Source of the DNA: an uncultured Algibacter sp.
GTDB lineage: Bacteria > Bacteroidota > Bacteroidia > Flavobacteriales > Flavobacteriaceae
Direction: 5' to 3'
Assembly (NCBI GenBank): GCA_947499935.1
Contig: CANMQH010000001.1
Location: 124,001-188,000, forward strand
Length of the DNA stretch: 64,000 nt
Below are positions 24,962-32,441 of the stretch, piece after piece (position 1 is the stretch's first letter; the number at the start of each line of letters is the position of its first letter). The notes below the pieces were generated by a model, which was given only the letters and a program-made list of their open reading frames with translations, was not told the DNA's origin and did not search any database. Position numbers and translations under genes: made by a program.

Positions 24962-25438
24962 ATGGAATTTGAGAATCTTTTAGGGAAAGACCTTTTAAGT
25001 GTTGAGAAAATTATTGGTATCGATTTTGTAAAAAAAGATTATGGTTATCCTTTTTACATTGGTGAATACTTTAATAATGATTTTTTTGGGATGGAGTGTA
25101 GCCATATAACTTTACTAACAGATGATAAAGATATGTTACAATCTATTTCTATTCATTTTCCTAAAATACTTAACCGTAAATTTTATGATTTGTTTATCAA
25201 AAAATGCGGAAACCCTGATAATATTCAAGTAATTGAAAATAGAAAAATTGAGAGTAAGTCTTTCGTAAAAGATGATAATGGTAAGGTTGTTCAAACGTTA
25301 AGAAAGAGTACTTTTGATTTAAGAGAAGGTAGTTTTGAAGAAAAGCCTTTGTATATTATTTGGAAAAAGGACAACTATGAAATTAAAGCCTTTCTTAGAC
25401 ATAAACAGAATATAAGCGAAATAACGTTTAGCATGTAA
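24962..25438 (+). CDS. Small paralogue 2, soluble form (immunity-like)
   Basis: A 158-residue protein, paralogue of the preceding gene but without its hydrophobic N-terminus. It begins MEFENLLGKDLLSVEKIIGIDF, aligning with KFEELLGKHVSKFEDSIGIDF of the other copy. Shared landmarks are FFGMEC / FYGMEY, LQSISIHF / VQSISVLF, GNPDNIQVI / GEPDHIQVV and the C-terminal KPLYIIWKKDNYEIKAFLRHKQN. In the last 30 codons the two genes differ at about 15 synonymous sites and one amino acid. It is separated by 242 bases from copy 1 and followed by a decayed frame. Function unknown. Confidence 0.7.
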   Translation: MEFENLLGKDLLSVEKIIGIDFVKKDYGYPFYIGEYFNNDFFGMECSHITLLTDDKDMLQSISIHFPKILNRKFYDLFIKKCGNPDNIQVIENRKIESKSFVKDDNGKVVQTLRKSTFDLREGSFEEKPLYIIWKKDNYEIKAFLRHKQNISEITFSM

Positions 25439-25439
25439 T

Positions 25440-25628
25440 AAATATTTTTATGTAGACAATAAGAAACTGCCAGAAAGTTATATAAAAGTGTATTCGTTTA
25501 TCATCGATGGTAATAATATTAATGTTGAGTTATTTTACAATGTAGAAGGTGTTAATATTACTTGTAAACTTATAAAAAACGGTAATGATAAATTGGAAGT
25601 AGTTAATGTAAGTTTTATTGAAATTTAG
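25440..25628 (+). pseudogene. Start-less C-terminal reading-frame remnant
   Basis: A frame open from 25425 to the TAG at 25626 encodes about 60 residues with normal-looking composition (YFYVDNKKLPESYIKVYSF, then GNNINVELFYNVEGVNITC) but has no ATG and no room for one before the upstream stop at 25422. It looks like the 3' end of a third gene whose 5' part was lost. The remaining frame could start only at GTG 25488. I see no homology to the two paralogues before it. Confidence 0.5.
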
Positions 25629-25683
25629 TGTCTAGCATATTGCTTACTGAACTAGATGTGTGATTTTGGTACATAGATGCTCA

Positions 25684-26202
25684 TTATTGTTTCTCGATAG
25701 TTTTTTTGTTCTTAATCATCGTTATAATTAAAATTATCATACCTGTAGTCACCGATAAATCTGCTAAATTAAAGATGCCGGTCTTAAATACACCACCTAA
25801 ATCTATAAATAAGAAATCTGTTACTTTTCCAAAAGCAATTCTATCAAAAACATTGGCAATCCCACCACCTATAATACTAGCAAATGCAAAAAGAGACCAG
25901 TTGTTAAGTGTTTTGTCTTTAAATACATAACGTAACACATACCCTAGAACAAGAATAGGTAAAATAAGTAATAATATAATTCTTAGACTTTCATTAAGTT
26001 CGCTCCCCATACCAAGAAAAGCGCCTTCGTTTTCCACATTCATCATAATAAAAGCATCACCAATTAAAGGAATGCGTTCACCAGAATTTATTTCTGTTCT
26101 TAAATCTACATGTTGTCTTACCATCACTTTTGAAATTTGGTCAACGGTAATCGTTAATATGATTACTAAAATGATAAAGATGGAGCGTTTAGATAATTTC
26201 AT
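25684..26202 (-). CDS. lspA: Lipoprotein signal peptidase (signal peptidase II)
   Basis: A 172-residue protein with four membrane helices. The first conserved region is DQISKVMVRQ; the catalytic Asp residues are in GGGIANVFDRIAFGKVTDFL and IFNLADLSVTTG (the FNxAD motif). It cleaves the signal of prolipoproteins at the +1 Cys after lipidation, which matters here because the window encodes many lipoproteins. It starts seven bases after the fabD stop, so fabD-lspA form a unit. Its last 100 bases are duplicated at 22117-22216, and the block of accessory genes sits directly downstream of its stop. Confidence 0.95.
   Translation of the reverse strand: MKLSKRSIFIILVIILTITVDQISKVMVRQHVDLRTEINSGERIPLIGDAFIMMNVENEGAFLGMGSELNESLRIILLLILPILVLGYVLRYVFKDKTLNNWSLFAFASIIGGGIANVFDRIAFGKVTDFLFIDLGGVFKTGIFNLADLSVTTGMIILIITMIKNKKTIEKQ
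25688..25788 (-). repeat. lspA 3' segment, partner copy of the direct repeat at 22117
   Basis: These bases are the intact member of the imperfect direct repeat pair (about ten differences and one indel in 100 bases, counted by eye). They code for the last 33 residues of LspA. The two copies lie about 3.57 kb apart. Confidence 0.85.
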
Positions 26203-26209
26203 TTATAAA

Positions 26210-27100
26210 TTATTGTTTTTCAAAACTTGCAGAAACGGTTTCCGAAGCTCTGTTAATTTTTTTCACTAAACCTTGCAGTACTTTACCTGGGCCAACTTCT
26301 GTAAAAAGTGTTGCGCCGTCTGTAATCATTTGTTCTACAGATTGAGTCCAACGCACAGGAGCCGTTAATTGCGAAACAAGATTAGTTTTAATATCGTCTG
26401 CATTAGTTACGGCATTAGCGGTAACGTTTTGATAAATAGGGCAGTTGGGTTTACTAAACGTCGTGTTTTTTATAGCTGCTGCTAATTCTTCTCTAGCAGG
26501 TTCCATAAGTGGTGAATGGAATGCACCACCTACAGGTAAAACTAAGGCTCTACGTGCGCCTTCTGCTTTTAGAGTTTCACATGCGTTGTTTATGGCTTCA
26601 ATTTCACCCGAAATAACCAATTGCCCTGGGCAGTTATAATTTGCTGCAACTACAATACCTTGAGTGCTTTCGCATATTTTTTCAACAATAGCATCATCCA
26701 GTCCTAAAACGGCAGCCATAGTACTTGGTTGTAATTCGCAAGCCTTTTGCATAGCTAAGGCACGTTGCGATACTAATTTAAGACCATCTTCAAAAGTTAA
26801 TGTGCCGTTGGCAACTAATGCTGAAAATTCTCCAAGAGAATGTCCTGCTACCATATCTGGTTTAAAGCGATCTCCTAATGTTTTTGCTAATATTACCGAA
26901 TGTAAAAATATGGCAGGTTGGGTAACCTTAGTTTCTTTAAGGGCTTCTGCTGTGCCTTCAAACATAATATCTGTGATATTGAAACCCAGAATTTCATTAG
27001 CTTGTTCAAATAACTCTTGAGCTAGTGGTGTGTTTTCATAGAGGTCTAAACCCATTCCAGAAAATTGTGCACCTTGGCCCGGAAAAATATATGCGTTCAT
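26210..27100 (-). CDS. fabD: Malonyl-CoA:ACP transacylase
   Basis: A 296-residue FabD of normal length. It begins MNAYIFPGQGAQFSGMG; the nucleophile Ser lies in VAGHSLGEFSALVANG (GHSLG), the substrate Arg in SQRALAMQKA, and the catalytic His in GGAFHSPLM. The GPGKVLQGLVKKI end is also typical. It moves malonyl groups from CoA to acyl carrier protein for fatty-acid synthesis. First gene of a fabD-lspA unit. Confidence 0.96.
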   Translation of the reverse strand: MNAYIFPGQGAQFSGMGLDLYENTPLAQELFEQANEILGFNITDIMFEGTAEALKETKVTQPAIFLHSVILAKTLGDRFKPDMVAGHSLGEFSALVANGTLTFEDGLKLVSQRALAMQKACELQPSTMAAVLGLDDAIVEKICESTQGIVVAANYNCPGQLVISGEIEAINNACETLKAEGARRALVLPVGGAFHSPLMEPAREELAAAIKNTTFSKPNCPIYQNVTANAVTNADDIKTNLVSQLTAPVRWTQSVEQMITDGATLFTEVGPGKVLQGLVKKINRASETVSASFEKQ

Positions 27101-27284
27101 AATTTGGTTTAATTTTGATGGTGCTAAAATATGAATTTTATGAGACTTTAAAGTCTACTCAAGATAAACTTGTATTGCATTGCAGGAGAGCAGAAAAGTG
27201 GTTTTAAATTAAAACTAAAGTATTTATTTTAACTGCTAAGACTTAACTTAAAATACAACAGGACTATGATTTTTGTAGAGTTAA

Positions 27285-28841
27285 TTACAATCCAACTACA
27301 GCTGCTTCCGCACAGCGTTCACCATCCATGGCAGCAGAAACAATACCGCCTGCGTAACCACCACCTTCCCCACAAGGAAATAAGTTTGATATTTGGGGAT
27401 GTGCTAAATGCGTTGTCCTAGGAATAGAAACAGGAGATGATGTTCTGGACTCTACGCCTACAATATTGGCTTCTTCGGTATAATAGCCTTTCATTTTTTT
27501 TCCAAAAGCTTCAAATCCTTTTCGTAATCGACTTCCAATAAATTTAGGCAATAGCGAATGCATTGGAGCAGATTTTAAACCAGGCTGATATGATGTGGGG
27601 TTTAAATCTTTAGATAATTTACCTTCAACAAAATCTGTTAAACGTTGCGCTGGTGCTACTTGGCTTCGTCCTCCAGAGGTAAAGGCCAAACGTTCTAAGT
27701 TTTTTTGATATTCTAAACCTTTTAAAGGTCCAAACTGTTCGTATTTGTGTAAATCGGTGTCTACATTAATTTCTACCACAATACCCGAATTTGCATATAG
27801 ATTATTTCGTTTTGATGGCGACATGCCATTTACAACAACCTCTCCATTAGCGGTGGCAGCAGGTACTATAAAACCGCCAGGACACATGCAAAATGAGTAA
27901 ACACCACGCTCATTAACTTGTTGTACTAAGCCATAGGAAGCAGCAGGTAGTAATTCATGCCGATTGCCAGAACAATGGTATTGAATAGAATCTATAATAT
28001 GTTGTGGATGCTCTACCCGAACGCCCATGGCAAAAGATTTAGCCTCTAGGGCAATTTGTTTTTTGTGAAGCAGATAAAAAATATCGCGTGCAGAGTGCCC
28101 TGTGGCTAAAATAACTTTGCTAACAGGTATTTCGTTTTTATTGTTAAGCTGGATAGCCTTAATGCTACTGTCTTTTATAATAAAATCGGTAACCCGAGTT
28201 TCAAAATGAATTTCGCCACCGTATTTTAGAATAGTTTCTCTTATGTTCTGTACTACTTTTGGAAGTTTGTTTGTACCAATATGCGGGTGCGCATCAATTA
28301 AAATTTGATCTGTTGCGCCATGAAACACCAAGTTTTCAAAAATACGTCGTACATCACCACGTTTAAGACTGCGCGTGTAAAGCTTGCCGTCACTATAAGT
28401 ACCGGCACCACCTTCGCCAAAGCAATAATTAGAATCTTCGTTTACAATATGGTCTTGATTAATGGCTTTTAAATCTCTACGACGTTCTTTAACGTTTTTG
28501 CCACGCTCTAAAACAATAGGTTTAAATCCTAGTTCGATACAGCGTAAGGCGGCGTACATGCCAGCTGGACCAAAACCAATAATATGAATAGGCTTTGATT
28601 TTGTAACATCTTTATAATCGAATTGGTATGCTGATGTTTCTGGTAAAGCTTCTTTAATATAAACTGCTAATTTATAATTTAGAATAATTTTTGATTTTCT
28701 AGCATCAATAGACTTTCTCAGTACTTTTATACCCGTTATGTCGTCTCTTTTAATATCTAAAAATTGAGCAGATTTAATTGCTAAAATATCACTGCGTTCT
28801 TCTTCTTTTAATGTAACACGAAGCTGAATGTTTTTAACCAT
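27285..28841 (-). CDS. FAD-dependent oxidoreductase (COG2509 type)
   Basis: A 518-residue flavoprotein. Residues about 1-85 form an N-terminal alpha/beta domain. The FAD Rossmann motif follows as IHIIGFGPAGMYAALRCIELGFKPIVLERG, then GEGGAGTYSDGKLYTR, ATGHSARDIFYLL and a C-terminal FPCGEGGGYAGGIVSAAMDG that closes the FAD site. This group of dehydrogenases is widespread and conserved, but the physiological substrate is not established. It stands alone, with no clear partner gene. Length is normal. Confidence 0.85.
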   Translation of the reverse strand: MVKNIQLRVTLKEEERSDILAIKSAQFLDIKRDDITGIKVLRKSIDARKSKIILNYKLAVYIKEALPETSAYQFDYKDVTKSKPIHIIGFGPAGMYAALRCIELGFKPIVLERGKNVKERRRDLKAINQDHIVNEDSNYCFGEGGAGTYSDGKLYTRSLKRGDVRRIFENLVFHGATDQILIDAHPHIGTNKLPKVVQNIRETILKYGGEIHFETRVTDFIIKDSSIKAIQLNNKNEIPVSKVILATGHSARDIFYLLHKKQIALEAKSFAMGVRVEHPQHIIDSIQYHCSGNRHELLPAASYGLVQQVNERGVYSFCMCPGGFIVPAATANGEVVVNGMSPSKRNNLYANSGIVVEINVDTDLHKYEQFGPLKGLEYQKNLERLAFTSGGRSQVAPAQRLTDFVEGKLSKDLNPTSYQPGLKSAPMHSLLPKFIGSRLRKGFEAFGKKMKGYYTEEANIVGVESRTSSPVSIPRTTHLAHPQISNLFPCGEGGGYAGGIVSAAMDGERCAEAAVVGL

Positions 28842-28910
28842 AATGCGAAATTAAAGAAATTTAAAAACATGAGCTTTAAAATTGGCTGTGGATATTTATT
28901 ATGTTTACAA

Positions 28911-28955
28911 AAAAAAGACCCTTTACATGTTTTTAACTGTAAAGAGTCTTTTTTT
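28911..28955 (-). terminator. Terminator of the metal-uptake operon
   Basis: AGACCCTTTACA (28916-28927) pairs with TGTAAAGAGTCT (28938-28949) with one mismatch, and T-runs flank it on both strands. It lies 21 bases past the stop at 28970. Confidence 0.8.
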
Positions 28956-28969
28956 AATTGGTGTATTTT

Positions 28970-29533
28970 TTATTGTACAGTAACATCAAATGTAGCCGTA
29001 ATATCTGTTTCACCACCTGCGTCTTCAAGACCTGTATTAGGTTTTTTTGGTTCATGACGTAGTGTAAATGTTAATGTGCCAGAACTGGCAGCACCTGCGG
29101 TTAGTGTAAAGCTAGTGCCTAGAGGGGCTCCGTTACCATCAAAATTAGTATATGCTGTAGTGGCATCTAACGCTCCGTTTAAGGTGTAGAAAAATTGATG
29201 TTCATCAGATAGCTCTTCTACTTGTTCAGTAATATCTTCAGGAGGGCTAACAGTTTCGTTAAGAAGTTCTATAGAACCATTATATTCAACACCACTAATT
29301 AAATCTCCTGATACATCAATAGTTGGAAGATTTGGACCATCGGCATCTAAATCGCGGAATTGTAATATTATTGCTGGATTAGTACCACTACTTGGCGTTA
29401 ATTTTACGTTTAGTGTTGTGATAACTTCTTCCTCAACTATAGGTTCGGGGTTATTATTATCATCATCACTGGAGCAAGCCGTTAGTATTATAGCTGTAAA
29501 TAATAATAAAGAAAAAATTTTAAAATGTTTCAT
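28970..29533 (-). CDS. Surface-type lipoprotein partner of the TonB receptor
   Basis: A 187-residue lipoprotein (lipobox ILTAC, Cys20). The Cys is followed by SSDDDDNNN, an acidic stretch like the export signal that sends flavobacterial lipoproteins to the cell surface. The mature part has two beta-sandwich-like halves (LNVKLTPSSGTNPAIILQFRD and GTLTFTLRHEPKKPNTGLEDAGG). It directly follows the TonB-dependent receptor (gap 17 bases). Homologues I have seen next to such receptors carry generic annotations only. A role in ligand capture or handover for the receptor is inferred from position. Confidence 0.65.
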   Translation of the reverse strand: MKHFKIFSLLLFTAIILTACSSDDDNNNPEPIVEEEVITTLNVKLTPSSGTNPAIILQFRDLDADGPNLPTIDVSGDLISGVEYNGSIELLNETVSPPEDITEQVEELSDEHQFFYTLNGALDATTAYTNFDGNGAPLGTSFTLTAGAASSGTLTFTLRHEPKKPNTGLEDAGGETDITATFDVTVQ

Positions 29534-29550
29534 TTGTATTGATTTAAGGA

Positions 29551-31950
29551 TTAATAATTGATTTTAAGATTTAATAAAAAATTTCTACCCAAATCATCTG
29601 CATAGTAACGCAGGCGATTTAGATAATTTCGGTATGAGGTATTCAATATATTAGTAACACCAAAACCTAATGTAAGTGCTGATTTTTTGTTTATATTAAC
29701 ATCTAAGCTTGAATTAAAATTAAATAAGTGGTAGGCATCTGGTGGTGTACTAATATCAACAATATCATTAGTTTGAGTTTCTGGTATAAAAACTTCAAAA
29801 TTGTTATTAGGGAATTCGTTTTGTTTAAAAACATACACGCTTTCTAATGCTATTCTTAAGTTATTTAACTTAGGGTTATTGTAAATAATTTCATTTTTTG
29901 TATTTGCTGGCGGCATACTAATTAAAGGCTCGTTTCTGTTTAAGTCATAACCTTTAACTAATGAGAATTGATGGTCTAATCTTAGGTTTTTTAAAAACTT
30001 ATAAGAAGCATCAATATCAAAGCCTAATAATTGGGCATTGGTTTGACGATATTCCCAAACTTGAAAATTGCCTCGTACTGTTTGCTGAATACTTGTAGGC
30101 TCAATAACAATAAAATCGTTTATAGTATTAATGTATGGGTTTATTGAAAAACTAAAAATATCATCTGTGCGCTGTAATGTTAATGCAAATTTATGCGCCA
30201 ATTCAGAGTTAAAACTTAAGTCACCTAGCTCAATCCTAGAAGCAGAATGGTGTAAGCCTTCACTAAATAATTCAGATGGATTGGGTGCTCTAGATGCTAA
30301 AGAATAATTAAAAAATAATTTTGAATTTTCACTTAAGCTATATTGCCCACCAACAGTAGTAGAGGCATTATAAAAGTTAAGCTCTGGATTTGTTAAAATT
30401 TGATTGTCAAGTTCTTCTACAACAATGTCAGGAAAACGTTGGTCGTAGTTTCTAGATTCCCAAAACGATGTTCTATAAAATTTAAACGCATCTAAAAGGG
30501 TGTAATCAAATCGACCTCCAATTTCTAGTATTAATTTGTCGTTCAAACTAAAATCTGAAACCGCATAGACGCCCAAATTATATTTATCATAATCAGGAAT
30601 TAATCTACGTACGCCCGTGTTAGGGTTTGCTATGTTTTTTTGATATTTAGCTGAAATGCCAGTTTTTAAATTTATAGATTCAGAAAGTTTAGAATCTAAA
30701 TCTAGCATAAGTGTATGCGTTGTTAGTTCTAAATCTAATGAAGCTTTATCTCGATCATTACCTCGTCTAACATCAAATTCCAATCTATTGTTTTTTTGAA
30801 AATCGTATTGAAAACTAAGCTTTCCTAAGTCATTAAACCTTTTAAAGCCTTTTAATCGAGCTAAATGGTGAGTAACATCTTGTTTTGGTGCATCTATGCG
30901 GTATGTAAAATTATTAATAATAAGAGGTCGAGTACTATTTATAGCTCTAATTTGGTCTTGAGCACCACCTAAGTGCGAGGCGCGTAATATGCCTATCTCG
31001 TTTGTAAAAAGCGAATAATAAGCTTCTAGCCCATAGTTAAAACGATTTAAGCCAATTCGTAGTGATGCATTGCGTTCAGAAATCCCTGTATTACTCAAAA
31101 CATAATCAGGAGCTTCAAAATCTCCAAATCGTTTTAAGGTGCCTTGCACTGTGCCATACCAACCATTATCATAGCTTTTTGTTAATTGAGATGCTAGTGA
31201 TGAACCACGTCCATTAGAAGCACCAGACAAAATAGTTTTTCCATAAAGGCTATCTTTTATGGGGACTTTTACGGCTTCTGCTACAATAACACCACCAACA
31301 GCATCACCACTATATTGTAGTGCACTCGCGCCTTTAATAAGTGTAATATTGCCGGCTGTGTTGATGTCTACATTTGGTGCATGTTCTGCGCCCCATTCTT
31401 GGTCTTCCATGCGTACACCATTATTTATAATAACAACTCGGCTACTATGCAAACCATTAATTAATGGTTTAACAACGGTATTTCCTGTGTTTAAAGAAGA
31501 TACACCAGATAGACTATTTAAGGCATCACCTAAAGTACCAATACTAAAGCGTTCTATTTTTTCTTGTGATATGGTGTTTTCTGTGATAGAATGTGATTTA
31601 TTGCTATAAGCCTTCCCTTTGACCATAACTTCATTTAATTCTTCTAAATGATGTTCTAAACGGAATGTTTTTTTTGTGTCTCCAGAAACTTTTACTGTAT
31701 ACGTTTTTGTAGAGCAATAAGGGTGTGAAACCTTAATGGTGTAGTTTTGGTTACACAGGTTTGAAATGGTATAACGACCTTCAAAATTAGTTTGTATTAC
31801 TTGTTGGGTTTCTACAACAACAAGTGCAGCTCCAGCAAGTGCAGAGTTATCGTGAAAATCAATAAGATTACCACTAAGGGTGTTGTTACAGTTTTGCGAA
31901 TTACTAGTAATACCGACAAAAAACAGTAACCATAGGATATAAATACGCAT
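29551..31950 (-). CDS. TonB-dependent receptor, probably for metal (ZnuD-like)
   Basis: A 799-residue outer-membrane receptor. It has a signal peptide (1-18) and an N-terminal carboxypeptidase-like beta domain (about 20-105: LSGNLIDFHDNSALAGAALVVVE). The plug follows (about 115-225: ISQEKIERFSIGTLGDALNSLSGVSSLNTGNTVVKPLINGLHSSRVVIINNGVRMEDQEWGAEHAP), then a 22-strand barrel. The plug loop DQEWGAEHAPNVD resembles that of ZnuD-type zinc receptors. The gene lies between a His/Cys-rich small protein and a lipoprotein in one operon. Zinc or copper is the likely ligand, by family and context. The C-terminal strand ends NLKINY. Confidence 0.82.
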   Translation of the reverse strand: MRIYILWLLFFVGITSNSQNCNNTLSGNLIDFHDNSALAGAALVVVETQQVIQTNFEGRYTISNLCNQNYTIKVSHPYCSTKTYTVKVSGDTKKTFRLEHHLEELNEVMVKGKAYSNKSHSITENTISQEKIERFSIGTLGDALNSLSGVSSLNTGNTVVKPLINGLHSSRVVIINNGVRMEDQEWGAEHAPNVDINTAGNITLIKGASALQYSGDAVGGVIVAEAVKVPIKDSLYGKTILSGASNGRGSSLASQLTKSYDNGWYGTVQGTLKRFGDFEAPDYVLSNTGISERNASLRIGLNRFNYGLEAYYSLFTNEIGILRASHLGGAQDQIRAINSTRPLIINNFTYRIDAPKQDVTHHLARLKGFKRFNDLGKLSFQYDFQKNNRLEFDVRRGNDRDKASLDLELTTHTLMLDLDSKLSESINLKTGISAKYQKNIANPNTGVRRLIPDYDKYNLGVYAVSDFSLNDKLILEIGGRFDYTLLDAFKFYRTSFWESRNYDQRFPDIVVEELDNQILTNPELNFYNASTTVGGQYSLSENSKLFFNYSLASRAPNPSELFSEGLHHSASRIELGDLSFNSELAHKFALTLQRTDDIFSFSINPYINTINDFIVIEPTSIQQTVRGNFQVWEYRQTNAQLLGFDIDASYKFLKNLRLDHQFSLVKGYDLNRNEPLISMPPANTKNEIIYNNPKLNNLRIALESVYVFKQNEFPNNNFEVFIPETQTNDIVDISTPPDAYHLFNFNSSLDVNINKKSALTLGFGVTNILNTSYRNYLNRLRYYADDLGRNFLLNLKINY

Positions 31951-31982
31951 GATATGTCTTGATTATGATAAAAAAAATTTAA

Positions 31983-32315
31983 CTAAACAAGACTATGCGG
32001 AGGTGCTCTTAATTGCGTATTGGTTTTTTTGTGAAAATTAAAGAATAAAACAGGAAGATATTCTTCGGTATTAAAAAATATTTCAGGATTTAAAATTTGA
32101 GTATATTCAGGAATCTGATAACTAAAAGAAGTTAAGTGAAAATCGCAAATTTTACATTCTTGAACATTTTGATGAAGGTGCGTTTGTTTATTATTACAAG
32201 ACGTATGTTCGTGATGTTCGAATGAGTGAGAAAATTGAATGCCAGTAGGAAGCAACAATACCACTAGCAGTAGTATTGATAAAATAGCTTGTCCTATTTG
32301 TTTTTTAGATGACAT
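31983..32315 (-). CDS. His/Cys-rich small membrane-anchored protein
   Basis: A 110-residue protein with one N-terminal hydrophobic segment (about 9-27) followed by a dense metal-ligand patch: FEHHEHTSCNNKQTHLHQ and ECKICDFHL. Together these supply at least six His and four Cys. The rest is aromatic-rich (PEYTQILNPEIFFNTEEYLPVLFFNFH). It is first in the operon with the TonB receptor (gap 32 bases) and the lipoprotein, under a good -7 box. It probably binds a transition metal in the periplasm as a sensor or chaperone. The role is inferred from ligands and context. Confidence 0.68.
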   Translation of the reverse strand: MSSKKQIGQAILSILLLVVLLLPTGIQFSHSFEHHEHTSCNNKQTHLHQNVQECKICDFHLTSFSYQIPEYTQILNPEIFFNTEEYLPVLFFNFHKKTNTQLRAPPHSLV

Positions 32316-32335
32316 TAATCTTCTTTTCTAGAATG

Positions 32336-32343
32336 CAAAGGTA
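32336..32343 (-). promoter_or_regulatory. -7 box TACCTTTG for the metal-uptake operon
   Basis: An exact TAnnTTTG match on the minus strand, 20 bases before the ATG at 32315. A TTTG lies 13 bases further upstream, closer than the usual 19-21 base spacing. Confidence 0.45.
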
Positions 32344-32441
32344 TAAAACTATTATTCAAACGGTGGATTTTAACTTTTTTTTATTAAATATGAAATACTA
32401 AAATGCTCAATAGAGTTGGTTTTGTTTCTTTAGAAACTAGA

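Noticed and set aside
22597-25438. Calling the accessory block a prophage or an integrative element
   Set aside because: No integrase, transposase, structural phage gene or clear attachment core is present; only the duplicated lspA end supports mobility.
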